DNA of 64,000 bases from an uncultured Marvinbryantia sp. (GCA_937915375.1 CALDMO010000016.1:106617-170616), one strand, 5' to 3'. Shown: positions 17,858 to 26,574, numbered from the stretch's first letter. Program-made: numbers and translations. The notes: generated by a model not told the origin, from the sequence alone.

Positions 17858-20395
17858 ATGTTACGAGTTGTAAAAACAGAAAATGGTTTGGTGCGCGGTA
17901 TCGAGGCGGCAGATCCGCGGATTACGGTATTTCGCGGGGTACCGTTCGCGGCCCCGCCGGTGGGAGAAAATAGGTGGAGAGCGCCTCAGCCATGTGAAAA
18001 TTGGGAAGGAATCCGGGATGCTTCCAGATTTGCGCCGATTTCCGTACAGGATACGCCAGGGCTTGGAACGGATATTTATTGCCGGGAATGGCATGTAGAT
18101 CCGGAAACACCTATGAATGAAGATTGCCTGTATTTGAATATTTGGACAAACGCAAAATCAGATCAGGAAAAGCTGCCGGTTCTCATCTGGTATTTTGGCG
18201 GAGCATTGCAGTGGGGCTATCCGTCGGAGATGGAATTTGACGGAGAACGTTTGGCGCGCCGCGGCGTGGTAGTGGTATCAGTAAATTATCGGATCAATGT
18301 ATTCGGATTTCTGGCACATCCGCAGTTGACCAAAGAACAGCCGGATGCCCCGGCAAACTTTGGAAATCTGGATCAGCAGGCGGGACTTCAGTGGGTGATC
18401 CGCAACATTGCGGCTTTTGGCGGTGATCCGCAGAATATTACAATTGCCGGACAGTCTGCGGGCGGCGGAAGCGTACTGAGTCAGATGGCCTGTCCGGGGA
18501 ATCAGGGTTTATTTCAACGTGCGGTGATTATGAGCGCGATGATTCGTAATCCATATGACGTGAAGGGGTTCGGAAAACCGCAGCCGCTTTTAGAGGCCGA
18601 GTGGAACGGGCAGAATTTCTTTGATTTTCTGGGAGTGGAAAGTCTGGAAGAAGCCAGAAAACTGGATGCGTTTTATATACGTGACAAATATGCGGAGTTT
18701 GCAAAGAATAATCCGAGAATGGGAACTGTGCAGGATGACTGTTTTTGTGTTGGAGATCCCTTACAGCTGTTTGCGGAGGGAAAATGTGTGGATGTCGATG
18801 TGATGGCGGGAAATACGCAGGATGAATTTCCGGGGCTGTTGAAAAAGGATCCGGAGGATGATTCGGCATTTGCAAAAGAAAACGGCATTGAGTATACCAT
18901 TAAAAGCGTTTTTGGAAAACGCTCTCAGGTAAGCGGCAAGGCAAATTATTATTATAAATTTGATGCGGATATTCCGGGATGGGATCAGCCAGGCACCTTC
19001 CATTCCGTTGATCTGTGGTTTTTCTTTGAAACTTTAGCAAAATGCTGGAGACCGTTTGTGGGACATCATTATGACCTGGCAAGGCAAATGTGCAATTACT
19101 GGAGCAATTTTATTAAGACGGGAGATCCGAACGGGCAGGACGCAGACGGAACAGAGATGGAACGCTGGGAAACTTACACACAGGAGCATCCATGTGAAAT
19201 GGTGTTTGAAAACCAGGGACCGAAAGCAAAAATTTTACAGCTGACACAGATGCAGAAAGATATGATGGAGAAGATTTGTGAGAGTCTGAAGAATGGTACA
19301 GCAGAAGAGCTCGGAACGATGCTGGATCCTGTTTGGAAGGCGCGGACACAGTATGCAGAAACTTTTGCTATGATAGAAGAAGCAGACGGTACATGTAAAG
19401 TACCATTTCTATATAAGCCGGAACGTATTTTGAAAGTGGAGAGTTACGACCGCACCATGCAATATGAAGAGGGGCGGGATTACGAGATTCAGGATGGATA
19501 TCTGGTACGCGCTGCAGGCAGCCGGATTCCCTGCACCGGATGGGAAACGTTCTTTTATTCAACGGAAGAAGAAGCGTTAAAAGCACAGAAAAAGGAAATG
19601 CCGGAATTGGACTTCGGACCTCTGAAAACGACAGATGAGCGTTATCTGAATTTGACAGCGCTTGGACATCCGGAGAAAATTACAAAATGGGTAATAGCCG
19701 TTACCTATCAGACAACAGAAACCTGGCAGGGTTTCATGCCGGAAAGCAAACTTGCAGGGCTGCCGCGTCTGAGAAAGAAACTGGCGGAGCGGGAACCGAT
19801 CCGAATCGTTTTATATGGAGACAGTATTTCGTGCGGATGGGACTGCAGCGGAATGTATGGACAGAAACCGGGGCAGCCAATTTGGCCGGAACTGATTTTA
19901 AAGCAGATGCGGCAAAAGTGGAATAGTCCGGTTACTATGCACAATGTTTCAGTTGGAGGCGTGGACAGCGAATGGGCGATTGCTCATGCACAGAAACGGA
20001 CAGCGGTCTATCAGCCGGATCTGGTAATTCTGGGATTTGGGATGAATGATCGATGCCCGGGAAATGAATTTGCGAAAAAAACGGAAATGATTATACAGGA
20101 AATTCGGAAGAGCAGTCCGGAAACAGAATTTTTGTTTGTGGCGACAACACTGCCGAATGAATTGGCGCACACGGCTCCGTTTTACTTTGATGCTTATCAG
20201 GGAGAATACGCAGAAGCGCTTTCGGGATTGTGCGGTCAGGGAATCGCGCTGGCAGATGTGCAGTCTGTGCAAAAAGAACTGCAGAAGAAAAAGCGTTATA
20301 TTGATCTGACCGGCAACTGGCTGAATCATCCGAATGATTATTTGGCAAGAGTGCAGGCGCAGGTAATTGCAGCGGCTCTTGGAATTTTATCTTAG
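17858..20395 (+). CDS. Type B carboxylesterase fused to an SGNH/GDSL esterase
   Basis: 845-residue protein with two unrelated esterase folds. Residues about 1-480 are a type B carboxylesterase (alpha/beta hydrolase): VFRGVPFAAPPVG, EDCLYLNIW, and Ser200 in the elbow GQSAGGG, with probable partners in NTQDEF and TFHSVDL. Residues about 640-845 are an SGNH hydrolase: Ser656 in YGDSIS, Gly in SVGGVDS, Asn in GFGMND and His in LNHPND. No signal peptide is visible. As the last enzyme of the xylan operon it probably removes acetyl and perhaps feruloyl groups from imported oligosaccharides, each domain taking different positions. That division of labour is inferred. Confidence 0.88.
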   Translation: MLRVVKTENGLVRGIEAADPRITVFRGVPFAAPPVGENRWRAPQPCENWEGIRDASRFAPISVQDTPGLGTDIYCREWHVDPETPMNEDCLYLNIWTNAKSDQEKLPVLIWYFGGALQWGYPSEMEFDGERLARRGVVVVSVNYRINVFGFLAHPQLTKEQPDAPANFGNLDQQAGLQWVIRNIAAFGGDPQNITIAGQSAGGGSVLSQMACPGNQGLFQRAVIMSAMIRNPYDVKGFGKPQPLLEAEWNGQNFFDFLGVESLEEARKLDAFYIRDKYAEFAKNNPRMGTVQDDCFCVGDPLQLFAEGKCVDVDVMAGNTQDEFPGLLKKDPEDDSAFAKENGIEYTIKSVFGKRSQVSGKANYYYKFDADIPGWDQPGTFHSVDLWFFFETLAKCWRPFVGHHYDLARQMCNYWSNFIKTGDPNGQDADGTEMERWETYTQEHPCEMVFENQGPKAKILQLTQMQKDMMEKICESLKNGTAEELGTMLDPVWKARTQYAETFAMIEEADGTCKVPFLYKPERILKVESYDRTMQYEEGRDYEIQDGYLVRAAGSRIPCTGWETFFYSTEEEALKAQKKEMPELDFGPLKTTDERYLNLTALGHPEKITKWVIAVTYQTTETWQGFMPESKLAGLPRLRKKLAEREPIRIVLYGDSISCGWDCSGMYGQKPGQPIWPELILKQMRQKWNSPVTMHNVSVGGVDSEWAIAHAQKRTAVYQPDLVILGFGMNDRCPGNEFAKKTEMIIQEIRKSSPETEFLFVATTLPNELAHTAPFYFDAYQGEYAEALSGLCGQGIALADVQSVQKELQKKKRYIDLTGNWLNHPNDYLARVQAQVIAAALGILS

Positions 20396-20404
20396 AAATT
20401 TTTA

Positions 20405-20447
20405 AATAAACAGGGCTTGTCTGAGTTTTGGACAGGTTTTGTTTATT
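20405..20447 (+). terminator. Terminator of the xylan operon
   Basis: AATAAACAGGGCTTGTC and GGACAGGTTTTGTTTATT form a long stem containing several G-T pairs. The T-rich right arm could supply the U-tract, and the hairpin lies ten bases after the esterase stop codon. Confidence 0.6.
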
Positions 20448-20451
20448 ATGG

Positions 20452-20479
20452 TTGCATTTACTGGAAATTTCGATATAAT
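20452..20479 (+). promoter_or_regulatory. Promoter of the purine permease gene
   Basis: TTGCAT (20452-20457) and a consensus TATAAT (20474-20479) are 16 bases apart. The roughly 90-base leader contains the palindrome CTGAATATATTCAG (20492-20505) inside GGTG...CACC. No purine riboswitch core was found in it. Confidence 0.65.
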
Positions 20480-20574
20480 GGGTATTGGTGTCTGAATATA
20501 TTCAGTATTGCACCAGAGAAAATATATTTATACTATTTAGCTCAATAGTAAGAAGAGTGGAGGCAGGAGGTACT

Positions 20575-21945
20575 ATGTTAGAGAAACTATTTCACCTGAA
20601 AGAACAAAAGACGGACGTCCGCACAGAGATAATTGCCGGCATAACAACGTTTATGACAATGGCTTACATCTTGGCGGTGAATCCGAATATTCTGGCGGAA
20701 GCCGGGATGGATCGCGGCGCGGTATTTACCGCAACAGCACTGGCGTCTTTCATTGCAACATGTCTGATGGCGCTTTGGTCAAATTATCCGTTTGTATTGG
20801 CGCCGGGTATGGGGCTGAACGCGTATTTTGCGTATACCGTTGTAATTGGTATGGGATATACCTGGCAGATGGCGCTGGCAGCTGTATTTATTGAAGGTCT
20901 TGTATTTATTGTGCTGTCGCTGACCAATGTGAGGGAAGCGATTTTTAATGCGATCCCGATGAATCTGAAACACGCTGTTTCTGTTGGAATTGGACTGTTT
21001 ATCGCGTTTATCGGTCTGCAGAATGCAAAGATTGTTGTGGACAGTGCGACTCTGGTGGGAATTTTTTCATTTAAAGGTTCACTGGCACAGGGCACGTTCA
21101 GTACAGAAGGGATTACTGTACTGTTGGCATTTATCGGTATTCTGATTACCGCAGTGCTGCTTGTGAAAAAAGTAAAAGGAAATATTCTCTGGGGAATCTT
21201 GATTACCTGGGGACTGGGAATCATCTGCCAGTTTATCGGACTTTACAAGCCGGCTCCGGAAGCTGGATTTTATAGTCTGCTGCCGGATTTTTCAGCAGGA
21301 ATTTCGATTCCGAGTCTGGCGCCGACTTTTATGCATATGGATTTTTCCAAAGTATTTACACTGGACTTTGCCGTTATTATGTTTGCGTTCCTGTTTGTAG
21401 ATATGTTTGATACACTGGGAACGCTGATCGGTGTAGCATCTAAAGCAGATCTTCTTGATAAAGACGGCAAACTACCGAAGATTAAAGGCGCGCTGATGGC
21501 GGATGCGGTTGGTACTTCCGTCGGCGCGGTACTTGGAACATCTACCACTACAACATTTGTAGAGAGTGCTTCTGGTGTAGCGGAAGGCGGACGTACCGGT
21601 CTGACCAGTATTGTGGCAGCTCTTCTGTTTGGAGTTTCTCTGTTCCTGTCACCGATTTTCCTGGCGATTCCGTCCTTTGCGACAGCGCCGGCGCTGGTAG
21701 TAGTAGGATTTCTGATGATGACATCGATCACAAAGATTGATTTCAACGATTTCACAGAAGCAATTCCATGCTTTATCTGTATTATCGCTATGCCGTTTAT
21801 GTACAGTATTTCAGAAGGTATTTCTCTTGGAATCATTTCTTATGTGCTAGTAAACGTGATCAGCGGAAAAGCAAAAGATAAAAAAATCAGTGTCATCATG
21901 TATGTACTGGCAGTATTGTTCTTGTTAAAATACATTATGATTTAA
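20575..21945 (+). CDS. Xanthine/hypoxanthine/guanine permease, NCS2 AzgA-like
   Basis: 456-residue membrane transporter with 12-14 predicted helices that imports purine bases by proton symport. The N-terminus RTEIIAGITTFMTMAYILAVNPNIL and the segment APGMGLNAYFAYTV are hallmarks of the AzgA branch. LFVDMFDTLGTLIGVASKA and GTSTTTTFVESASGVAEGGRTG form the substrate-binding region. The ATG at 20575 lies behind AGGAGG, and the protein then starts at the normal family position (LEKLFHLKE). It stands alone between terminators. Purine identity cannot be decided from sequence. Confidence 0.93.
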   Translation: MLEKLFHLKEQKTDVRTEIIAGITTFMTMAYILAVNPNILAEAGMDRGAVFTATALASFIATCLMALWSNYPFVLAPGMGLNAYFAYTVVIGMGYTWQMALAAVFIEGLVFIVLSLTNVREAIFNAIPMNLKHAVSVGIGLFIAFIGLQNAKIVVDSATLVGIFSFKGSLAQGTFSTEGITVLLAFIGILITAVLLVKKVKGNILWGILITWGLGIICQFIGLYKPAPEAGFYSLLPDFSAGISIPSLAPTFMHMDFSKVFTLDFAVIMFAFLFVDMFDTLGTLIGVASKADLLDKDGKLPKIKGALMADAVGTSVGAVLGTSTTTTFVESASGVAEGGRTGLTSIVAALLFGVSLFLSPIFLAIPSFATAPALVVVGFLMMTSITKIDFNDFTEAIPCFICIIAMPFMYSISEGISLGIISYVLVNVISGKAKDKKISVIMYVLAVLFLLKYIMI

Positions 21946-21954
21946 ATGCCTTAC

Positions 21955-21997
21955 AAAACCCTTGGAACAACGAAAAAGCGTTGACCAGGGGTTTTTG
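21955..21997 (+). terminator. Terminator after the purine permease gene
   Basis: AAAACCCTTGG..CAACG pairs with CGTTG..CCAGGGGTTTT around an AAAAAG loop and is followed by TTTTTG. Confidence 0.85.
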
Positions 21998-22106
21998 TAT
22001 AAAATCATATATTTTCAGAAAAAAATATATAATTTCAAAAAATAACTGTTTTCAGAAAAATAAAAATATTAAAAAGAAAAAAATTAAAAATAATTCTGGA
22101 ATAGTA

Positions 22107-22135
22107 TTGACAAATACAAGGGCTTATGTTAATAT
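22107..22135 (+). promoter_or_regulatory. Strong promoter of an orphan transcript
   Basis: TTGACA (22107-22112) and TAATAT (22130-22135) are 17 bases apart. The transcript would run about 530 bases to the terminator at 22619-22670. Confidence 0.65.
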
Positions 22136-22227
22136 AACATCATCAAACAAAACAAATACATTTTCAAACAAATATAATAGATGACGAGAAAGTTTATTAT
22201 GAAAGATTTGAAATCGTATTTGAATAA

Positions 22228-22481
22228 AAGAAAAGGAGGGTAATCCAATGGACACAGAACCATTTTTTCAAACTTCATATGAGATGGGTAGAGCAGATGT
22301 ATCCTGCGGAGAAAACCTTTATATCTGAACCGATAGCATTTATGAAAATTAAAAAATAACCGGAATACATTCATCGGATTACAGAGTATAGGACGTCTGC
22401 ATCTCATATCGAATGAAAATCAGTGAAGATTTTATCAAGGGAGATGTAAAATATTTCACGTATAGATTTCTACCGACATAG
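22228..22481 (+). pseudogene. Decayed small gene or frameshifted peptide gene, family unknown
   Basis: AAAGGAGGG (22232-22240) and ATG at 22248 make an excellent start, but the frame closes after 26 codons (stop at 22326-22328). A T6 run at 22263-22268 follows codon 5. Shifting frame there gives protein-like sequence (RWVEQMYPAEKTFISEPIAF) up to TAA at 22357-22359, continuing past that stop as PEYIHRITEYRTSASHIE to 22416. An ATG overlapping that stop opens a further 22 codons in another frame (to 22481). I do not recognise a family. Either this is a small gene broken by a frameshift and stops, or the 26-residue peptide is the product. It has its own promoter and terminator. Confidence 0.3.
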
Positions 22482-22618
22482 AATTTAGATATAAAAAATG
22501 TTTTGTATTTAGATTTTATAAAGCAGGATAAAAATAGAATCCGGTTATTCCGTTCAATTGACGAAAATAAAAACCAAAATATAGAATAGATACGAGATAA
22601 AATACAATATCGAAGTAC

Positions 22619-22670
22619 AAAAGATAAAAAAGCTGTTGCCGCGTTGGCAGCAGCTTTTTATTTATCTTTT
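22619..22670 (+). terminator. Strong terminator of the orphan transcript
   Basis: A long A-rich arm plus AAAGCTGTTGCC pairs with GGCAGCAGCTTTTTATTTATCTTTT around a short GCGTT loop. Confidence 0.85.
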
Positions 22671-22710
22671 GTTTTCAGTAACGTTATTTGCGAATAATGA
22701 ATATTTGTAC

Positions 22711-22739
22711 TTGACAACAAAGGCTGTCTGTGCTATTTT
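22711..22739 (+). promoter_or_regulatory. Promoter of the rplJ-rplL operon
   Basis: TTGACA (22711-22716) and TATTTT (22734-22739) are 17 bases apart, immediately before the L10 leader. Confidence 0.75.
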
Positions 22740-22748
22740 ATTTAAGAA

Positions 22749-22861
22749 CTGCCGAAGACAGCAGGTGCCGTAAGGCATAAGGTGAAAACGCCTGCCGAGG
22801 AGTAAAGAATTTCCGAAAGAAATGATTTATGTACCTCTCTGTCATGCAGAGAGGTTTTTTT
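22749..22861 (+). ncRNA. Ribosomal protein L10 leader with attenuator hairpin
   Basis: GCCGAAGACAGCAGGTGCC...CGCCTGCCGAGG (22751-22800) is the characteristic L10-leader fold, with a kink-turn that binds L10 or the L10(L12)4 complex. It is followed by the hairpin CCTCTCTG/CAGAGAGG with TTTTTTT (22834-22861), the regulated terminator. Excess L10 binding is known to shut down rplJ-rplL expression in Firmicutes. Confidence 0.9.
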
Positions 22862-22913
22862 CTGAAGATTTTCGTACGGCGGTACACAAACTAATAAGGA
22901 GGTGCACCATTTC

Positions 22914-23399
22914 ATGGCGAAAGTAGAACTGAAGAAACCGATCGTGGAAGAAATCAGCGAACACATTAAAGACGCACAGTCTGTTGTTCTGGTTACTTAC
23001 AGCGGAATCAATGTTGAGCAGGATACTGCTCTTCGTAAAGAGCTGAGAGAAGCAGGTGTTGTATACAAAGTATACAAAAACACAATGATGAACTTTGCAT
23101 TTACTGGTACTGACTGCGAGCCGCTGACCAAACATCTGGATGGCCCGAATGCAGTTGCTATCTGCAAAAACGATGCAACAGCTTCGATCAGAATCATCGC
23201 AAAATACGCAAAAACTGTTCCGGCACTGAAACTTGTTGCTGGTGTAGTGGAAGGCGGATATTATGATGAAAAAGGCATTCAGGCGCTGGCAGATGTTCCG
23301 TCAAGAGAAGTACTTCTTGGAAGACTTCTTGGAAGCATGCAGTCCCCGATTGCAAACTTTGCACGTGTTATCAAACAGATCGCAGAGAAAGAAGCGTAA
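22914..23399 (+). CDS. rplJ: 50S ribosomal protein L10
   Basis: 161-residue base of the ribosomal stalk that binds 23S rRNA with its N-terminal domain and carries L7/L12 dimers on its C-terminal helix. Typical segments include KPIVEEISEHIKDAQSVVLVTYSGINVEQ and the late region SREVLLGRLLGSMQSPIANFARVI. The ATG at 22914 is chosen behind the strong AAGGAGGT (22897-22904); an in-frame codon four positions upstream overlaps it. Expression is controlled by the L10 leader directly upstream, and rplL follows 78 bases later. Confidence 0.98.
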   Translation: MAKVELKKPIVEEISEHIKDAQSVVLVTYSGINVEQDTALRKELREAGVVYKVYKNTMMNFAFTGTDCEPLTKHLDGPNAVAICKNDATASIRIIAKYAKTVPALKLVAGVVEGGYYDEKGIQALADVPSREVLLGRLLGSMQSPIANFARVIKQIAEKEA

Positions 23400-23477
23400 T
23401 CCACTTTTTACAGGTGGCGTAAATAGTCTGAAACAAGCAGGCTAAGAAAATCAAATTTTATAATGGAGGAAAATAAA

Positions 23478-23852
23478 ATGGCAAAATTAACTACAGCTGA
23501 ATTTATTGAAGCTATCAAAGAGCTTAGCGTATTAGAGCTGAATGAACTGGTAAAAGCATGTGAAGAAGAATTTGGTGTATCTGCAGCAGCAGGTGTTGTT
23601 GTAGCAGCAGCAGGCGGCGCAGCAGAAGCAGCAGAAGAAAAAGATGAGTTCGATGTAGAACTTACAGAAGTAGGCCCGAACAAAGTTAAAGTTATCAAAG
23701 TTGTTCGTGAGCTGACAGGTCTTGGCCTGAAAGAAGCAAAAGAAGTAGTTGACGGTGCTCCGAAGGTAGTTAAAGAAGGTGCATCTAAAGCTGAAGCTGA
23801 AGATATCAAAGCAAAACTTGAAGCAGAAGGCGCTAAAATTACACTGAAATAG
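23478..23852 (+). CDS. rplL: 50S ribosomal protein L7/L12
   Basis: 124-residue stalk protein that recruits and activates translational GTPases. The N-terminal dimerisation helix pair (EFIEAIKELSVLELNELVKACEEEFGV) is followed by an Ala-rich hinge (residues about 36-55) and the conserved C-terminal domain with KIKVIKVVRELTGLGLKEAKEVVD-type sequence. The usual start MAKLTT is at 23478 behind TGGAGGA. Synonymous codons are very biased, as expected for a highly expressed protein. A strong terminator follows. Confidence 0.98.
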   Translation: MAKLTTAEFIEAIKELSVLELNELVKACEEEFGVSAAAGVVVAAAGGAAEAAEEKDEFDVELTEVGPNKVKVIKVVRELTGLGLKEAKEVVDGAPKVVKEGASKAEAEDIKAKLEAEGAKITLK

Positions 23853-23873
23853 TCTAAATAGGCAGATTGAGAA

Positions 23874-23928
23874 GTCAAACAAAAAAGAGGCTCTTGCATT
23901 TATGCAAAGAGTCTCTTTTTTGTTTGAC
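23874..23928. terminator. Terminator of the rplJ-rplL operon
   Basis: GTCAAACAAAAAAGAGGCTC...GAGTCTCTTTTTTGTTTGAC is a long near-perfect stem around TTGCAT/ATGCAA, with T-runs on both strands. Confidence 0.9.
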
Positions 23929-24010
23929 TTTGAAGGCGCAACGCGCCATCTAGCCAACCCGCCCACAATATGCTACTATAATATCCAGAGATAACATACG
24001 GAGGTATTTC

Positions 24011-25045
24011 ATGACAGAAAAAAAACAGACAGTCCTATATATGGGCGCTGCTTTATTGATCGCTATTGTAATATTTGCTTTCTTTTATCAGAAACGTCAG
24101 CCAAAGGAGCCTATTACAGCGACTGCTTTAAAGTTAAATACGGTTGTACAGATTACGATTTATGATTCGCAGGATCGTGAACTTTTGGAAGAAGCGCTTG
24201 CTTTGTGCGATACGTATGAACAGATTTTCAGCCGCACAGCAAAGACGAGCGAACTATATCAGTTGAATCACGGACAGCTCTCAAAAGAGGGAGAAGCTTA
24301 CAGCGTCTCTGATGCAATGGCGGAATTAATCGCGGAAGGGCTGGCTTACAGTGAGCTTTCCGGCGGAGCGTTTGATATTACGATTGAACCGGTGTCTTCC
24401 CTGTGGGATTTTACCTCCGGTCATAAGATTGTTCCGGCGCAGAGGGAGCTTGACCTGGCAAAGGCGCTGGTAAATTATAAAAAGGTATCTTTGTCAGGGA
24501 AACAGCTTTTTTTTGAAAAAGAGGGAATGGCGCTGGAACTTGGCGCGATTGCGAAGGGCTATATTGCTGATCAGATAAAAGAATTTTTAGTTTCCAAAGG
24601 CGTAAAAAGCGCTATTATAGATCTTGGCGGAAATATTTTGTGCATTGGCAGCCGTACGGACGGCGAACCGTTTCGTATTGGCATTCAAAGACCGTTTGCA
24701 GACCGACAGGAGCAGATTGCCGTGGTAGAGATTGCCGATAAATCTGTGGTATCATCCGGCATTTATGAACGTTTCTTTGAAAAAAACGGTGTATTCTATC
24801 ATCATATCTTAAATCCGAAGGATGGATATCCGTATGAAAACAATCTGGTGTCTGTGACAATTATTTCGGATGAATCCGTGGACGGCGATGGTCTGAGCAC
24901 TTCCTGTTTTGCCCTTGGCCTGGAAGGAGGGATGGAACTTGTGGAGAGTTTGCCGGATGTGCAGGCTATTTTTATTACAGAAGATGGGGAAGTACATTTG
25001 AGCGGAGGCTTTGAGGAAGAAATAAAGATTACATTTACGAAATGA
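24011..25045 (+). CDS. apbE: FAD:protein FMN transferase (ApbE family)
   Basis: Attaches FMN covalently to a Thr or Ser of partner flavoproteins such as RnfG/NqrC-type subunits. 344 residues, the usual length. A hydrophobic N-terminal helix (about residues 8-27) without a lipobox Cys anchors it facing outward. Family motifs are present: GGAFDITIEPVSSLWDF, LGAIAKGYIADQ, IDLGGNI, HHILNPKDGYPYEN and the Mg-binding region DGDGLSTSCFALG. GGAGGT precedes the ATG. It is monocistronic here, and no FMN-accepting partner is encoded in the window. Confidence 0.93.
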   Translation: MTEKKQTVLYMGAALLIAIVIFAFFYQKRQPKEPITATALKLNTVVQITIYDSQDRELLEEALALCDTYEQIFSRTAKTSELYQLNHGQLSKEGEAYSVSDAMAELIAEGLAYSELSGGAFDITIEPVSSLWDFTSGHKIVPAQRELDLAKALVNYKKVSLSGKQLFFEKEGMALELGAIAKGYIADQIKEFLVSKGVKSAIIDLGGNILCIGSRTDGEPFRIGIQRPFADRQEQIAVVEIADKSVVSSGIYERFFEKNGVFYHHILNPKDGYPYENNLVSVTIISDESVDGDGLSTSCFALGLEGGMELVESLPDVQAIFITEDGEVHLSGGFEEEIKITFTK

Positions 25046-25219
25046 GAGTTTGCGGCGAAAGCATAAAAGCAGAGAGGGCCGTTGTCAGCTGCCAAATCTT
25101 CCTGTTATTCATGTTTCCTGAATAAAAACTGAGTACACATCAGTTGTATTTTTTATGGGCTTTTGTTATGCTGAAAGCAGCAAAGGCCTTTGTAAATATA
25201 TGGACAAGGGAGTAAATAT

Positions 25220-26245
25220 ATGAAGATTGGAAAAACGATACGTCAGTATCGAAAACAGAAAAATCTTACGCAGGAAGAGGTAGCCAATTACCTTGGGGTG
25301 ACGTCCACAGCAGTTACCAAATGGGAGAGTGAAACGTGTTATCCAGATATTACCCTGCTGGCTCCGTTGGCGAGGATTCTGGGAACGGATGTGGATACCC
25401 TGCTGTCATTTCGTGAGGAACTGACAGATACGGAAGTGGAACGTCTTACAAAAGAACTGACAGAAAATATTCAGAAAAATGGATACGAAGCAGCTTACCG
25501 TGAAGCGGAAAAACAAATCCGCGAATATCCGAGTTGCAGTATGTTGATGTATTCACTGGCACAGGTTCTTTATTTATATTTGGAACTTCAAACAGAGGCG
25601 GTACAGGAAAAGTGCGGGAAACAAATTTTGGCATGGCTTGATTCCGTGATGCAGACCGGCAGTGTACAGATTGCGGAAGCGGCGGCAGTGACATTGTTTC
25701 AGGATGCTTTAAAGAAGAAAAAATTTTCAAAGGCAGAAGAATTGCTGAAGCAATTCAAAGCGCCGGGAATCGATGTACGTCTGTTGCATGCAAATCTGTA
25801 TGAAGCGCAGGGAGATCGGGAAAAAACGTATGAGATTCGGGAGCAGATACTGTATCAGAATGCGACAAATTTAGTGAGCAGTCTGGATATTTTATGTTGT
25901 ATAAAATCTGAAGAAAAAGATTTTGAACGGGCTCAGTTTTTTGCAGAACTGTCCGGAGATATTGCTGAAAAACTGGGGTTGAACAGTTATGTAAAACGAA
26001 ACGCGGAATTTATGATAGCTGTTGAGCAAAAGGATCGGGAAAAGGCGCTTACGCTGTTAAAGGAAATGCTCGCGGGGATTCGTGATTTCCGTGCGGATTC
26101 AAATTTGTACGAGCATATGAAATTCAAACCACAGGAGGAACATGCCTGGCTTTTGAATATGACCAGGACATTTTTTCAGGAATCAGATGAACTGGAATTT
26201 TTGCGGGAAGAACCGGAGTTTTTGGAATTGATAGAAACTTTATAG
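25220..26245 (+). CDS. XRE-family transcriptional regulator with a TPR-like C-terminal region
   Basis: 341 residues. The N-terminal Cro/CI-type helix-turn-helix (residues about 5-60: IRQYRKQKNLTQEEVANYLGVTSTAVTKWES) is typical of a large Clostridial family. The remaining 270 residues are helical, with repeated helix pairs resembling tetratricopeptide repeats, possibly sensing a peptide or protein. AAGGGAG lies eight bases before the start. The 174-base gap upstream shows no clear promoter. Targets are unknown, and no neighbour suggests one. Confidence 0.88.
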   Translation: MKIGKTIRQYRKQKNLTQEEVANYLGVTSTAVTKWESETCYPDITLLAPLARILGTDVDTLLSFREELTDTEVERLTKELTENIQKNGYEAAYREAEKQIREYPSCSMLMYSLAQVLYLYLELQTEAVQEKCGKQILAWLDSVMQTGSVQIAEAAAVTLFQDALKKKKFSKAEELLKQFKAPGIDVRLLHANLYEAQGDREKTYEIREQILYQNATNLVSSLDILCCIKSEEKDFERAQFFAELSGDIAEKLGLNSYVKRNAEFMIAVEQKDREKALTLLKEMLAGIRDFRADSNLYEHMKFKPQEEHAWLLNMTRTFFQESDELEFLREEPEFLELIETL

Positions 26246-26287
26246 TGAAAAACAAAAGCAGAACGCCGTTTTGTTTTAAAAAGGAAA

Positions 26288-26336
26288 GAGGGAATCGCTT
26301 AATTAAATCAGATTTTGCGATCCCCTCAGTTTTTTT
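26288..26336. terminator. Terminator between the XRE gene and the DUF2871 operon
   Basis: GAGGGAATCGC pairs with GCGATCCCCTC (one mismatch), followed by AGTTTTTTT on the plus strand. It can serve both converging units. Confidence 0.8.
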
Positions 26337-26360
26337 ATACAAATGTTGGAAGCATGTAGA

Positions 26361-26561
26361 TTAACGCTGCACTGCCGAAACACTGCGTTTGATCTGCAGC
26401 AGCAGGAAAAATACCATACCCAGAACAAAATAATGAGTATGAACAACGGAAAGAGTGGTTTGAGCAGTAAAGCTGTTGAATTTTGTAAATTCGCGGTAGA
26501 AGACGCCGCCGATCATTGCGAGAACGGCGTACAGCAGCGCAGTATTGATATAGCGTTTCAT
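26361..26561 (-). CDS. DUF2871-like membrane protein, apparently truncated
   Basis: 66 residues with two predicted helices and the conserved N-terminal DUF2871 pattern (IGGVFYREFTKFN, then TTLSVVHTHYFVLGM). As I recall, family members are about twice this length with further helices, so the C-terminal half seems missing: the frame ends KRSVSAVQR and only the XRE terminator follows. A good GGGAGG site lies before the ATG. It is the second gene of a TetR-controlled operon, 13 bases after a multi-TM partner. The function of DUF2871 is unknown. A natural short form cannot be excluded. Confidence 0.7.
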   Translation of the reverse strand: MKRYINTALLYAVLAMIGGVFYREFTKFNSFTAQTTLSVVHTHYFVLGMVFFLLLQIKRSVSAVQR

Positions 26562-26574
26562 CGTGATTCCTCCC

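Larger units (their letters stand above)
21946..22913. other. Long AT-rich stretch between the permease and rplJ
   Basis: Almost 970 bases with no intact recognisable gene. It holds the permease terminator, a self-contained unit (promoter 22107-22135, decayed coding sequence about 22228-22481, terminator 22619-22670), and then the rplJ promoter and L10 leader. Confidence 0.7.

Noticed and set aside
20480..20574. A purine riboswitch before the NCS2 permease
   Set aside because: None of the conserved loop sequences of the purine aptamer is present.
21981..22184. A 67-codon Lys/Asn-rich frame after the permease terminator
   Set aside because: Simple composition from AT-rich sequence, begins inside the terminator and runs through the promoter at 22107.
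22129..22407. A 92-codon minus-strand frame opposite the orphan unit
   Set aside because: No ribosome site, Phe/Tyr/Cys-rich composition, and opposite to the promoter and terminator signals.
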